Shown here piece by piece: positions 24,763-34,561 of a stretch of 52,527 nucleotides of DNA. This stretch comes from Acidobacteriota bacterium (GTDB lineage Bacteria > Acidobacteriota > Blastocatellia > RBC074): the NCBI GenBank assembly GCA_016196035.1, contig JACPYM010000059.1, forward strand, positions 1 through 52,527. Reading direction: 5' to 3'. A program made the position numbers and the translations under genes. Position 1 is the first letter of the stretch. Every line of letters starts with the position of its first letter. The notes under the pieces were generated by a model. It saw nothing but the letters and a program-made list of their open reading frames with translations, was not told where the DNA came from and ran no database searches.

Positions 24763-27081
24763 TTATTTTCCGCCCGCCGCTTTCATTGCCTTGGCCGCGC
24801 CATTCGCCAAAGCCGTTTCACCTGGGTGATACGCGGCTTCGAGATTTGCCTTGATCTCTTCCAGCGTGAACCAGGCCGGTTTGAATTGGCGGTTGGAATA
24901 CAACGTGGCCTGATCGAAATAATGCTTCGATTGCGGGTCATGGCGCTCGCCGAATTGCAGCAGCGAACGCGCCTGCACCTGCGGCCCGAATTCGACGACG
25001 CTGACGAACGAGTGCCCGACTTGCCCGTAAAGCTTCTTCAAGCCCTTCGCAATCGGCGTGTCAAAAGGCGTGTAAAAGTTAAACACCGTGCCGACGTACT
25101 CGCCAGGACCGCCCAGCACGGGCAGGCTGGGTTTGTTGTCATCGAATTTTTCCAACGTGCCGCTCGTGTGCACGCGCTGGATGCGCACCATCTCGCTATA
25201 CGGGACGCGCCAGGTGCCCCAGGCTTGCGCGATGTTGTTCATCACGTATTCGAGCACGGCGGTTTCGGGGAAGGGCAGCGACTTGGTCATCTGCCTGGCT
25301 TGCGGTTGCGCGCGCGAGTACGCCCACAGCGAGAACAGCGACGCGGCGACCGAATCTGCTTCGATGCGGGTATTCCAGGCTTTCAGCATCTGCACGGCCT
25401 CAGCCGTCTTTTCGGCCTTGACCGCGTCGGCGGCTTTCAGCTTTTCCCATTCGGCAGCGATCAATGGCACCAGCGTTTCGGCCTCGATGCAGCGGTTGTC
25501 AAAACCCGCCTGCGCCCAGTCATCAAAACTGAATTTGGCTTTTTCGCTCAGCACGCGGCGCGAACTGCGCGAACGCGGGCCGTCTTTTTCAGGGGCCATA
25601 TAAGCGGGGAACTTGGCGGCGTCGGGATTGTCTTTGCTGCCTTCCGCCGTCGCCAGGAAGGGCGTGGCGTTGCAGTTTTGCGCCCAGCCGGTCGAGGGGT
25701 TCTCGACTTGCGGCAACTCTTCGAGTTTGTGGTAGCCCTGCCATTCGGTTTTCGGATTGCTGCCGTCCACGGGTTTCGACCAATCGAATTGCGGGTCGCG
25801 GCGCGGCACTGCGCCGTAATAGACGTACCAGATGTTGCCCGCGCGGTCGGCGTACATCGTGTTGAACATGGGCACGGCGGTCTTGCTCATCGCGGCTTTG
25901 AACTCTTTCAGGTTTTGCGCGTGGCCCATCGCGAAGCGCTGTTCCATCTGACCGCCTTCTTCGTACATCGCCATCCGCACCGTCAGCGGCTTGCCATTGC
26001 GAATCCCCATCACCGGGCCGTGATGCGTCTTGCGGAATTTGAAGGTTTTGGTCACGACGCCACTGTCGGTTTTGATTTGAATGCTATCCGTCCATTCGGT
26101 CGCGGTGCGGTAGCCGCTGCCGTATTTGTAATTGAGCGGCTTGGCCGGATCGTCGAATTGCTCTTCCCACACGTCGTAAATGTCGGGCGTGTTGACGGTG
26201 TGGCTCCAACCCATGTTCTCGTTGTGGCCGACGGTCGGGAAGGGCGAACCGGGAAACGACGCACCTGAAAGATTCCAACCCGTCGCGCTGTGGATGTGGC
26301 CTTCGATCCACTGGCCGGGGCCGAAAAAGGGCTGGTGCGGATTGATGAACAGCATCGCGTGGCCGGTTGCACTCTTTTGCGGCGTGATCGCCCAGGTGTT
26401 GGAACCGACCAGCCCGGCATTCCAGACATCGTTCTCTTCTTCCGCTTGCGGCTGGCGGCTGGCGGATTGCGGATTTGGAAGAAGCTGCGCGGTCTTTGCA
26501 CCGACTTCGGGGATCGCTGCGAGCGTCTCGGCCTCTTTGATACCGGCGCGGCGGTATATGAAAAGTTGATATTCCGCGAAGCGTTCGAAGGCCACGACCG
26601 CCCACGGTTCCAGCTTGGTCAGCAGGCGCGGTTTGACCTGCGGGTTCTTTTCCAGGAAGTAGTTATAGCCGTCCGACACCGCCTGACAAAGCTGTTTCAT
26701 CGCCGGGCTGAGCTTGGCGTATTCGGCCTGCGAGAGTTTGACGACTTCGAGCGCGCGGTTGGTCAGGTCAGCGCCCAGCGATTTTTCGCCATAAACCTCA
26801 GACGCACGGCCCAGCGTCTGAATGTAGCTGTCTTCGACCTGCCAGAAATTGTCTTCGCATTGCGCGTAGATGAAGCCGAACATCACGCTGTAATCGGTCG
26901 GCCCGTAAACGTGCGGCACGCCCCAGGTGTCGCGGTAAATCGTGACTGATTGCGCGACTTTGGCGAGGCTGGTGTTTTGGGCTTTCGCCTTGGTATCAGC
27001 CTGCGCACTGGGGGCAAAGGCCTGCGGCCAAGCCAGGGCCGCGAGCAAAAACGCGAGAAGGGCGAAGCGGAAGAGTTTCAT
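24763..27081 (-). CDS. Penicillin acylase family Ntn-hydrolase
   Basis: A 772-residue periplasmic amidase precursor that would cut itself into alpha and beta subunits. Family substrates include penicillins, acyl-homoserine lactones and other N-acyl compounds; the substrate here is not known. After a Sec signal comes the alpha part ([29 protein letters not shown]). A spacer peptide precedes the nucleophile Ser227 in G|SNTWAI, the expected autoprocessing site. The beta part has [23 protein letters not shown] and a late [12 protein letters not shown] segment. The spacer contains a heptamer repeat (H5). ATG 27081 follows AGGAG. It is divergent from an ATP-grasp gene with 94 bp between starts. Confidence 0.9.
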   Translation of the reverse strand: MKLFRFALLAFLLAALAWPQAFAPSAQADTKAKAQNTSLAKVAQSVTIYRDTWGVPHVYGPTDYSVMFGFIYAQCEDNFWQVEDSYIQTLGRASEVYGEKSLGADLTNRALEVVKLSQAEYAKLSPAMKQLCQAVSDGYNYFLEKNPQVKPRLLTKLEPWAVVAFERFAEYQLFIYRRAGIKEAETLAAIPEVGAKTAQLLPNPQSASRQPQAEEENDVWNAGLVGSNTWAITPQKSATGHAMLFINPHQPFFGPGQWIEGHIHSATGWNLSGASFPGSPFPTVGHNENMGWSHTVNTPDIYDVWEEQFDDPAKPLNYKYGSGYRTATEWTDSIQIKTDSGVVTKTFKFRKTHHGPVMGIRNGKPLTVRMAMYEEGGQMEQRFAMGHAQNLKEFKAAMSKTAVPMFNTMYADRAGNIWYVYYGAVPRRDPQFDWSKPVDGSNPKTEWQGYHKLEELPQVENPSTGWAQNCNATPFLATAEGSKDNPDAAKFPAYMAPEKDGPRSRSSRRVLSEKAKFSFDDWAQAGFDNRCIEAETLVPLIAAEWEKLKAADAVKAEKTAEAVQMLKAWNTRIEADSVAASLFSLWAYSRAQPQARQMTKSLPFPETAVLEYVMNNIAQAWGTWRVPYSEMVRIQRVHTSGTLEKFDDNKPSLPVLGGPGEYVGTVFNFYTPFDTPIAKGLKKLYGQVGHSFVSVVEFGPQVQARSLLQFGERHDPQSKHYFDQATLYSNRQFKPAWFTLEEIKANLEAAYHPGETALANGAAKAMKAAGGK
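26446..26480. repeat. Heptamer array inside the acylase spacer (element H5)
   Basis: Five 7-bp units read TTGCGGC, TGGCGGC, TGGCGGA, TTGCGGA, TTTGGAA. In the gene they encode about residues 201-212 ([11 protein letters not shown]), some 15 residues before the nucleophile Ser227, i.e. in the spacer that is removed or cut during maturation. Confidence 0.7.
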
Positions 27082-27175
27082 TGCAGACGCTCCTGTTGAT
27101 GGAAATTGTGTCGGAAGCAGATTGGATTGCAGCAGCGGCAGTGTACACGGCACAGCATTTGTTGCTCAACCGTGT

Positions 27176-28525
27176 ATGCGTGAAAAGGCGATTTCTGAAT
27201 ACCACGAATTTCTGGCGGCAGATGAAGGGTTGACGCCGGACTTATTCGCCCGGCTGAAAGCGGCGATGAACACGAACCGTTTGCTTTATGGACAGCGCGA
27301 AATCGGTGTGGCGTTGCGGCCTCATCTGCTGACGCGCAGGCAATACGACCTGTTGACCTATCGGTCGCGTGTCTTGGCGGGGGCGTTCGAGCAAATTGCT
27401 GCGGCTTTGCTGGAGCAGCCAGCGTTGATGCCACGCATGGGTTTGAGCGAGTTGGAGCGGCGTCTGGCACGGATTGATCCCGGCTACAAGCACGCCACCA
27501 TTACCTCGCGGCTGGATGGCTTTTTCCTGGGCGACGAATTGAAGTTTGTCGAATACAACGCCGAGAACCCGTCGAGCCTGACCGATCAAGCGGGCTTGAA
27601 TCAGGTTTTGTTTGAATTGCGCGCGCTGCAACAGTTTGCCGAACGTTACCGTTTGCGCCAGTTCGCCCCAGTGGCCGGCTTGCTGCACGCTTTGCTGACG
27701 ACCTGGCGCGAATGGGGCGGCAGCGGCGCGCCGCACATCGCCATTCTGGATTGGCCTGATTTGCCGACCGAACACGAATTTGTGCTGTTGCGCAATTATC
27801 TGGTCAGCAGCGGCTTGCCCGCGGTCATTTGCGCGCCGGATGAATTGGAATACAGCGGTGGCCACGGGAAGAAGCTGCGGCGCGGCGCGTTTCAGATTGA
27901 TCTGGTTTACAAGCGCGTCATCTACAACGAATTCCTGGCGCGTTATGACGAAACGCAGCCGTTGCTGCAAGCCTACCGCGACCACGCCGTCTGTCTGATC
28001 AATCCCTTCCGTTGCAAGCTGCTGCACAAGAAAGCGAGCTTCGAGTTTCTGACCGACGAGGTTTATCACCGCTGGTTTTCGGCGGAAGCCTTGCGCGTCA
28101 TCGCACACAGCATTCCGTGGACGCGGCGTGTGACCGAACGCAAAGTGCAATACGGCGAGCAGGAATATGACCTGCTCGCATTGCTGCGGCGTGAGCGCGA
28201 ACGATTCATTCTGAAACCGAACGATGATTACGGCGGGCGCGGCTTGTTGTTTGGCAAAAGCGCTTCGATAGCGGAATGGGATGAGGCGTTAGAGCGGGCG
28301 CTGGCCAGCGATTACGTCGCACAAGAGGTGCTGGCGTTGCAGACCGAAGAATTCCCCATCTTTAACGAATATACCTGGAATCTACAGCCGATGTACGTGG
28401 ATACCAATCCGTTCATTTTTCGCGGCGAAGTCGAAGGCGCGATGGTGCGGCTGTCCGATTCGCCAATTGTCAATGTGACATCGGGCGGTGGCGAAACGGG
28501 CTTTTTTGTGTTGGAAGAAGGGTGA
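27176..28525 (+). CDS. ATP-grasp-like protein of unknown substrate
   Basis: A 449-residue cytoplasmic protein. It has the pattern [20 protein letters not shown] and [23 protein letters not shown] (residues ~125-295). A nucleotide-binding region [18 protein letters not shown] (residues ~343-360) is followed by YVAQEVL and a final [15 protein letters not shown]. This is the layout of permuted ATP-grasp enzymes related to circularly arranged peptide/glutathionylspermidine-type ligases, which join a carboxylate to an amine. The exact reaction is not known. ATG 27176 is used; a longer frame upstream runs antisense into the acylase gene. It is divergently paired with a penicillin-acylase-type amidase, so the two could make and break related amide bonds (inference). 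Confidence 0.72.
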   Translation: MREKAISEYHEFLAADEGLTPDLFARLKAAMNTNRLLYGQREIGVALRPHLLTRRQYDLLTYRSRVLAGAFEQIAAALLEQPALMPRMGLSELERRLARIDPGYKHATITSRLDGFFLGDELKFVEYNAENPSSLTDQAGLNQVLFELRALQQFAERYRLRQFAPVAGLLHALLTTWREWGGSGAPHIAILDWPDLPTEHEFVLLRNYLVSSGLPAVICAPDELEYSGGHGKKLRRGAFQIDLVYKRVIYNEFLARYDETQPLLQAYRDHAVCLINPFRCKLLHKKASFEFLTDEVYHRWFSAEALRVIAHSIPWTRRVTERKVQYGEQEYDLLALLRRERERFILKPNDDYGGRGLLFGKSASIAEWDEALERALASDYVAQEVLALQTEEFPIFNEYTWNLQPMYVDTNPFIFRGEVEGAMVRLSDSPIVNVTSGGGETGFFVLEEG

Positions 28526-28560
28526 TGGCGAGCGCACGCGCGCGCCGCTTTGCGCGATGA

Positions 28561-28655
28561 GGCAGTACCGCGCGCGTCAGCAAGCGGGAAATCGTGAATG
28601 TGCCGTGTTCCGCCAGGGCAGACGCGCCGCTTGCTGACGCACGCGGTACTGTGTC
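28561..28655. repeat. Long-arm palindromic element, family C copy 2
   Basis: Imperfect arms (28561-28587 and 28627-28655) share CAGTACCGCG.GCGTCAGCAAGCGG with copy 1 at 16581-16682, with a different centre. It lies between two convergent genes, where it could also act as a terminator. Confidence 0.85.
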
Positions 28656-28667
28656 AACCGGCGTACC

Positions 28668-29465
28668 TCAGCGCGCTGAAAAGCTCAACGCCAAACAGAC
28701 CAGAAAGATAATGGAATAGCCGATCTCCATAAAGCCAGCGCGCCGCAAGTTGACCTGCGTGACAGGTTTGAACAGGCTCCAGAGCGAACGCGCGAGCACT
28801 GGCGCAAACGCGACCAGCACAAACAACGACAAACTGCCCGTCAGCCACAAGGCCAGCAACGCAGCGAGCAAAAAGGCGTGATACACCGCGCAACTTTGCC
28901 AAGCACGTCTTTGCTCGTCCTGTTTGCGCGGGTTCAGCCGATAAATGCGCAACTTGATGTAAAAGACGCTGCTGGCGAAATACAGCGCGCTTAGCAACCA
29001 AAGCCAGAGCGCCGTCGGTTGCCACACACCGCGCGCCGCATAAAATGCCGCTGGCGCGGTCAAGGTCAGTCCCCCAATCGCCAGCAATTCGCTGCCGACC
29101 GTGCGTGCTTCCAATTGCGTGGCCTGCTTGCCGTTGATGAGCAGCAGCAAGACGCCGAGACCGCCCAACGGTAATAACCAATAGAGCCGTGCGGTCAGCA
29201 ACAATGGCAGCCCACACAGCGCCGCGCTGCCCAGATAAACCAGCAACAACCGGGCTTCTTGCGGCGCTGAGCGCCCACGGGTGCGCGCCCGCCACCAGAC
29301 TTGCAAGGCCTCGCGCGAGATAAACAGCGCGCTGACAGCGCAAAACAGCCAAAGCACTGACCAGGAAAGTTTCCCGGCTACCAGCCAGCCCAGCACAAAG
29401 GGCACATAGAGCATGGCCCATGCGCCATGCTCTTTGGGAAGTCGTAAATTCGTTCGTAAGTTCAT
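28668..29465 (-). CDS. YwiC-like membrane protein
   Basis: A 265-residue inner-membrane protein with eight or so hydrophobic segments and the family signature LPKEHGAWAMLYVPF at the N-terminus. It has a further segment LARSLWSLFKPVTQVNLRRAGFMEIGYSIIFL near the C-terminus. YwiC-like proteins have no proven function; the Bacillus subtilis namesake lies in the fnr/narK anaerobic-respiration cluster. Here too a Crp/Fnr-type regulator gene lies immediately upstream on the same strand, 191 bp away. ATG 29465 places the signature at residues 9-23; an upstream in-frame TTG is unlikely. Confidence 0.82.
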   Translation of the reverse strand: MNLRTNLRLPKEHGAWAMLYVPFVLGWLVAGKLSWSVLWLFCAVSALFISREALQVWWRARTRGRSAPQEARLLLVYLGSAALCGLPLLLTARLYWLLPLGGLGVLLLLINGKQATQLEARTVGSELLAIGGLTLTAPAAFYAARGVWQPTALWLWLLSALYFASSVFYIKLRIYRLNPRKQDEQRRAWQSCAVYHAFLLAALLALWLTGSLSLFVLVAFAPVLARSLWSLFKPVTQVNLRRAGFMEIGYSIIFLVCLALSFSAR

Positions 29466-29656
29466 ATTGCATTGCCTTCGGTTTGAAGGTGCGAAAATGG
29501 CTTGCAGCAAATTTGATTCCGGTAGAGGGGCGACAGGGACGTGCTGTTGGCACAAGCGCAGTTGCGACAACGGGAAAGATTACGACCTGGCGATTGGGGA
29601 ATAATTCGCGCGGCCTTGGGGAAATTTACGGCACTGAGGCTGGCTGTGACTAGGCG

Positions 29657-30379
29657 TTACCCTTCGGCATAGACCGCCAACGCCGCTTCGTCCGCAATTT
29701 TAATGACGCGCCCTTCAATCACGATCAAGCCATTGTTTTGCAGCCGATTCAGCGCGCGCGAAACGACTTCGCGTACTGACCCGATGCGCGCGGCGATTTG
29801 TTGATTGGTGAGCAACAGGGTGACCGTGAGCGTCTGCCCCTGTTTCGCCCCGCGCAAACGCGCTTCGCTCAGCAACCAGCGCGCGAGCCGCTGATCAACC
29901 TCGTGCAGCGAAAGCGCCTCGACCAGTTCGGCGCAACGGCGCAAACGTCCGGCCAGCATTTTCAGCCCGGCGAGTGCAATCTGCGGGTGGCGCAAACAAA
30001 GCGCCCTGACCTCGCGCTTGTCCAAAAAGAGCACCACCGTTTCTTCCTCTGCCGCCACGGTTGAAGGGTAGGGCTTGTCGTCGAAGACCGGCAGTTCGGC
30101 AATGGTCGCGCCCGCGCGCTCGACGTGGATGACCTGTTCGCGTCCGTCCACGCCTTCGCGAAAAGCGCGCAGCGCGCCGGCGCAGATTACGAATAAGCCT
30201 TGCGCTTCATCGCCCGCGATAAACAGGATTTCATCGCGCGCCAGCCGCCGTTCGACCGCGTGTCCCGCCAAGGCGGTCAACTCGGACTCCGCCAGTTCGC
30301 CGAACAGCGCGGTGCGCTTCAAAGCTGCGATTTTTGTGATGGTGACAGACGATTGGTCAGACATTTTGCGGGGGATCAT
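29657..30379 (-). CDS. Crp/Fnr family transcription regulator
   Basis: A 240-residue regulator with an N-terminal cyclic-nucleotide-binding-fold sensor (LFGELAESELTALAG, GDEAQGLFVICAGALR, GATIAELPVFDDKPYPSTVAA), a dimer helix, and a C-terminal winged helix (LTNQQIAARIGSVREVVSRALNRLQNNGLIVIEG). No N-terminal Cys cluster is present, so it is not an oxygen-sensing iron-sulfur Fnr. The effector is unknown. The helix GSVREVVSRALNRL is of the type that reads TGTGA- or TTGAT-like sites. ATG 30379 is the longest start; ATG 30364, five codons on, is equally possible since neither has a good ribosome site. It precedes the YwiC-like gene. Confidence 0.88.
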   Translation of the reverse strand: MIPRKMSDQSSVTITKIAALKRTALFGELAESELTALAGHAVERRLARDEILFIAGDEAQGLFVICAGALRAFREGVDGREQVIHVERAGATIAELPVFDDKPYPSTVAAEEETVVLFLDKREVRALCLRHPQIALAGLKMLAGRLRRCAELVEALSLHEVDQRLARWLLSEARLRGAKQGQTLTVTLLLTNQQIAARIGSVREVVSRALNRLQNNGLIVIEGRVIKIADEAALAVYAEG

Positions 30380-30608
30380 AGACCGTCAACCGGCGCGTGT
30401 CACCAGCCGCGCTGACCTCCGCGCAAATTGCCGGGAGATTCAGGTGGCTTCTGCCTAATCACATCCAACTCATCTTTATTTTCTTCAAGATAATCGGCAT
30501 GGCGCGGAGGATGATCCGCGCACTACAATTCACCGCAATCAAATACATCGTCCGGCCCTGGCGCCGGGAATGACACGCAGCTTTTCAACCCTTACCTGAG
30601 GACCATTT

Positions 30609-31889
30609 ATGTGTGTAGACCGCAGAGACTTTCTACGTTTATCCGCAGGGGCCGCTGGGCTGGCCGCCCTATATGTTGAGGAGTCGGCAGCCGCGGCTGA
30701 AATCAGCGCCAATCCGCTGCCGAATTCGATTGGCCAGCCCCAAGCGCTTGCCGACAAGGTCGTGCCGATTACCGACGCTGAGCGCCGCGCCCGCATCGAA
30801 AAGGCGCAACGCCTGATGGTCGAAAACAAGATTGACGCGATTTACCTGGAATCCGGCTCTAGCCTCTTCTATTACACGAGCGTGCGGTGGGGAAACAGCG
30901 AACGCATGTTTGCCGCCGTCATTCCCGCGCGCGGCGAAATCGCCTGGATCACGCCAAAGTTTGAAGAAGCGCGCGCCCGCGAATTGATTCGCTTTGGCAA
31001 AGACATCCGCGCCTGGGAAGAAGACGAAAGTCCGTATCGAGTTGTGACGGGCATTTTCAAAGATCGCGGGATTCGCACGGGCCGCATCGGCATGGAAGAG
31101 CGCGTGCGCTTCTTCCTGTTTGATGGCATCCGGCAAGAGGCGAAACATCTGGATTATGTGAGCGCCGATCCGGTGACGGTGGGTTGTCGCGTCATCAAGT
31201 CGCCTGCCGAAATCGCGCTGCTGCAACGCGCCAACGACATCACCCTCGCCGCGTTCAAGAACGCTGCCGCGACCTTGAAAGAAGGCATGACGCAATACGA
31301 ATTCGGCGCACAGGTCAGCGCGGCCTTTCGCGCGCTCGGCAGCTCCGGCTCGGCATTGATCGGCTTCGGGCAATACACCGCTTTCCCGCACGGCAGCATA
31401 CAGCCGCAGCAGTTGAAAGAAGGCGATGTGGTGCTGATGGATGGCGGCTGCAACGTCGAAGGCTATCAATCAGACATCACGCGCACCTTCGTCTTCGGCA
31501 AGCCCACGCAACGGCAGCGCGACATCTGGAACCTGGAGCGTAAAGCGCAGGACGCCGCCTTTGCCGCCGCCAAACCGGGCGCGGCCTGCGAAGCGGTGGA
31601 CGCCGCCGCGCGCAAGGTCATCACCGAGGCGGGCTTCGGCCCTGATTACAAAGTGCCCGGACTGCCGCATCGCACCGGCCACGGCATCGGCCTGGACGGA
31701 CACGAATGGACGAACTTCGTGCGCGGCAATAAAACCAAACTCCAACCCGGCATGTGTTTCAGCGACGAACCGATGATCGCGATTTACGGCGAGTTCGGTA
31801 TTCGGCTCGAAGATTGTTTGTACATTACCGAAGACGGCGCGCGCTTCTTCACGAAACAAAGCGCTTCGATTGACCAGCCTTTTGGTTGA
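30609..31889 (+). CDS. Tat-exported M24 metallopeptidase (Xaa-Pro aminopeptidase type)
   Basis: A 426-residue pita-bread metallopeptidase that would cleave the N-terminal residue before proline, outside the cytoplasm. It starts with a twin-arginine signal (VDRRDFLRLSAGAAGLAALY). The five metal ligands are all present: Asp278 and Asp289 (DGGCNVEGYQSDITRT), His358 (GHGIG), Glu387 and Glu401. The spacing equals that of methionine aminopeptidase. The N-terminal half is a creatinase-like domain. ATG 30609 follows CTGAGGACC. It is the first gene of a four-gene plus-strand operon, 11 bp before the next start. Confidence 0.9.
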   Translation: MCVDRRDFLRLSAGAAGLAALYVEESAAAAEISANPLPNSIGQPQALADKVVPITDAERRARIEKAQRLMVENKIDAIYLESGSSLFYYTSVRWGNSERMFAAVIPARGEIAWITPKFEEARARELIRFGKDIRAWEEDESPYRVVTGIFKDRGIRTGRIGMEERVRFFLFDGIRQEAKHLDYVSADPVTVGCRVIKSPAEIALLQRANDITLAAFKNAAATLKEGMTQYEFGAQVSAAFRALGSSGSALIGFGQYTAFPHGSIQPQQLKEGDVVLMDGGCNVEGYQSDITRTFVFGKPTQRQRDIWNLERKAQDAAFAAAKPGAACEAVDAAARKVITEAGFGPDYKVPGLPHRTGHGIGLDGHEWTNFVRGNKTKLQPGMCFSDEPMIAIYGEFGIRLEDCLYITEDGARFFTKQSASIDQPFG

Positions 31890-31900
31890 GGCCAAGACCG

Positions 31901-34555
31901 ATGAAACAATTCCTTCGCTTGCTTCTATGTTTGGGTGCGTTCGCCCTTTCAGCGCAACCGCAAAGCCTGGATGAAGTGCTGCGCGATGGCTTTCAATACC
32001 GCAACCTCGGCCCGTTTCGCGTCGGCGGTTGGGTGTCGGACATTGCGGTGCCGGAAACACCTGCAAAAGCGCATCTCTATACGTTTTATGTCGCCGCGCG
32101 CCACGGCGGCGTTTTCAAAACGACGAACAATGGGACGACCTTTGAGCCGGTCTTTGACAATCAAAACGTAGCGGCGGTCGGCGCGCTCGCGGTTGCGCCG
32201 ACGAATGAAAACATCGTCTGGGTTGGCACGGGCGACAATTCGTGCGCGCGATCAGCGTATTGGGGCGATGGCATTTACAAATCCACCGATGCGGGCAAGA
32301 CGTGGCAAAACATGGGTTTGAAAGACAGCCAGCACATCACGCGCATCGTCACGCATCCGACCAATCCTGACATCGTTTACGTCGCCGCGATGGGGCATCT
32401 TTACACGACGAACGAAGAGCGCGGTGTCTTCAAAACCACCGACGGCGGCAAGACCTGGAAAAAAGTGTTGTACGCCAACGACCGCACGGGCGCGATTGAT
32501 TTGGTGTTGAGCCGCAATGAGCCGGACACGTTGTACGCCGCACTGTATGACCTCAAACGCGATCCCTGGCGCATCGTGGACGGCGGCGCGGGCAGCGGGA
32601 TTTACAAGACAGCCGACGGTGGCGCGCACTGGAAGAAGCTCGAAAACGGCTTGCCCACCGGCACGATTGGCCGCATCGGCATTGATCTGTTTCAGAAAAA
32701 TCCGAACATCCTTTACGCCGTCGTAGACAACCGCAATCTCCGCGAAGGCACGCAGCAAATCATCAGCGGCGAGGTCTATCGCACCGATGACGCAGGCGCG
32801 ACGTGGCGCAAGGTGAGCGCCGACAAAGACGATGTAAGCCGCAAGTCTGGCTATGCGTTCAATATCCTGCGCGTGCATCCAGAAAACCCTGACCGCGTCT
32901 TCATCACGGGTTCCAATCTGATCGAAACCACCGACGGCGGCAAGATGTGGATTGGTTTGAGCAATGTTGGCGGCGGGCCTCCACAAGAGGGACGGCAGCA
33001 ACCGTATCGCCCATTTCGCCGTGCCTTCGGCGATTTCCGCGTGATGTGGATTGATCCGCAGAATCCAGAACGAATGATGGCGGGTTCGGATGGCGGCGTG
33101 TACATTTCGTATGACGGTGCGAAGACGTGCGATCATTTGAACAACTTGCCGCTCGGTGAAATCTACGCGCTGACGGTGGATATGGCCGAGCCGTACAACA
33201 TCTACGCCGGTTTGCAGGATCACGAATCGTGGCGCGGCCCCAGCAACGGCTGGTCGGGCAGCATCGGCATCGAAGACTGGACAACCACCGGTATCGGCGA
33301 CGGGATGTACAACCAGGTTGATCCGACCGACAACCGCTGGGTTTATAACACGCAGGAATTTGGACGCGCCGCGCGTTTTGATCAAAAGACACACGAGCGC
33401 AAAGTGATTGCGCCGACACGCGCGGCAGACAAACCGCTGCTGCGCTTCAACTGGGTTGCGCCGCTGCGCCTGTCGCCGCACGATCCAAAGGTGGTCTACG
33501 TTGGCGCGCAGGTGCTGTTTCGTTCGACCGATCGCGGCGACACCTGGCAAGAGATCAGCCCCGATTTGACGACGAACGATGCGCACAAAATCAGTCCGCC
33601 GAGCGCCGCAATTCAACATTGCACGATCACGACAATTGCCGAATCGCCCAAGCAAGCTGGTGTGATTTGGGTCGGCACGGATGACGGCAAAGTCCAGGTC
33701 ACGAAAGACGCGGGCGCAAACTGGTTCGACGCGACGAACACCATCGCACAAGTCGGCGGCCCGGAGGACGCATGGACGAATCGTGTCTTTGCCTCGCACT
33801 TTCAAGCCGGCACGGCTTACGTTGCCAAATCGCGCCATCGGCAAGATGACTTTCGCCCGTTTCTCTACAAAACGACTGACTTCGGTATGACGTGGATAGC
33901 CATTCACAACAACTTGCCGCAGCGTCCGATCAATGTGCTTTGGGAAGATAATGTGAACGCTGATCTGCTCTTCGTCGGCAACGATATGGGCGTGTATGTT
34001 TCGCTCGACGGCGGTAAAGTGTGGTCGGCTTTGAAAGGCAATCTGCCGCTCGTCGCCGTCCACGATTTGATCGTGCATCCGCGCGAGGGCGATCTCGTGG
34101 TCGGCACGTATGGGCGCGGCATCTGGGTGACGGACATCACGCCGTTGCGCGCAATGCAGAAAGCCTTGCAAGCCGAGGCGTACCTGTTTGCGATTGAGCC
34201 GAAAGCCCGCCGCCGCGAAGGTGCGCTTGGCAATTATCGTTTGTATGGCGACCGTTTGGCCCTCACGCCCAACGAGCCGAACGGCTTGACGTTTGTGTAT
34301 TTCCTGAAAGAAGCCGCGCCAGAGAAAGTCACTTTGACCGTCACCGATGCCGGCGGCAAAACGCTGCGCACCTTGGACGGCGCAACAAAAGCTGGGTTGA
34401 ATCGCGTCGTGCTGCCGCTGGTTGACTTTGGTCAGCAGTTCGGTGGCGGTGGTCGGCCCGCTGCGGCACCGCTCGCGCCGGGTGATTTCACGGTGACGTT
34501 GCAAACCGGCGGCAAGCAGTTCACACAAACGGCGCGGGTGCTGGCGACTCCGTAA
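31901..34555 (+). CDS. Exported VPS10/sortilin-type Asp-box propeller protein
   Basis: An 884-residue protein with a Sec signal (FLRLLLCLGAFALSAQPQ) and a ten-bladed-type propeller carrying many Asp-box motifs such as KSTDAGKTWQ, KTTDGGKTWKK, RTDDAGATWRK, RSTDRGDTWQ and KTTDFGMTW. The C-terminal ~130 residues form a beta domain (VTLTVTDAGGKTLRTLDG). Proteins of this kind are abundant in acidobacteria and often annotated as glycosyl hydrolases, but no catalytic residues can be assigned, and binding of peptides or glycans is just as likely. It lies 11 bp after the M24 gene and 6 bp before the cyclophilin gene, so the genes are co-transcribed. Confidence 0.82.
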   Translation: MKQFLRLLLCLGAFALSAQPQSLDEVLRDGFQYRNLGPFRVGGWVSDIAVPETPAKAHLYTFYVAARHGGVFKTTNNGTTFEPVFDNQNVAAVGALAVAPTNENIVWVGTGDNSCARSAYWGDGIYKSTDAGKTWQNMGLKDSQHITRIVTHPTNPDIVYVAAMGHLYTTNEERGVFKTTDGGKTWKKVLYANDRTGAIDLVLSRNEPDTLYAALYDLKRDPWRIVDGGAGSGIYKTADGGAHWKKLENGLPTGTIGRIGIDLFQKNPNILYAVVDNRNLREGTQQIISGEVYRTDDAGATWRKVSADKDDVSRKSGYAFNILRVHPENPDRVFITGSNLIETTDGGKMWIGLSNVGGGPPQEGRQQPYRPFRRAFGDFRVMWIDPQNPERMMAGSDGGVYISYDGAKTCDHLNNLPLGEIYALTVDMAEPYNIYAGLQDHESWRGPSNGWSGSIGIEDWTTTGIGDGMYNQVDPTDNRWVYNTQEFGRAARFDQKTHERKVIAPTRAADKPLLRFNWVAPLRLSPHDPKVVYVGAQVLFRSTDRGDTWQEISPDLTTNDAHKISPPSAAIQHCTITTIAESPKQAGVIWVGTDDGKVQVTKDAGANWFDATNTIAQVGGPEDAWTNRVFASHFQAGTAYVAKSRHRQDDFRPFLYKTTDFGMTWIAIHNNLPQRPINVLWEDNVNADLLFVGNDMGVYVSLDGGKVWSALKGNLPLVAVHDLIVHPREGDLVVGTYGRGIWVTDITPLRAMQKALQAEAYLFAIEPKARRREGALGNYRLYGDRLALTPNEPNGLTFVYFLKEAAPEKVTLTVTDAGGKTLRTLDGATKAGLNRVVLPLVDFGQQFGGGGRPAAAPLAPGDFTVTLQTGGKQFTQTARVLATP

Positions 34556-34561
34556 AACGTC

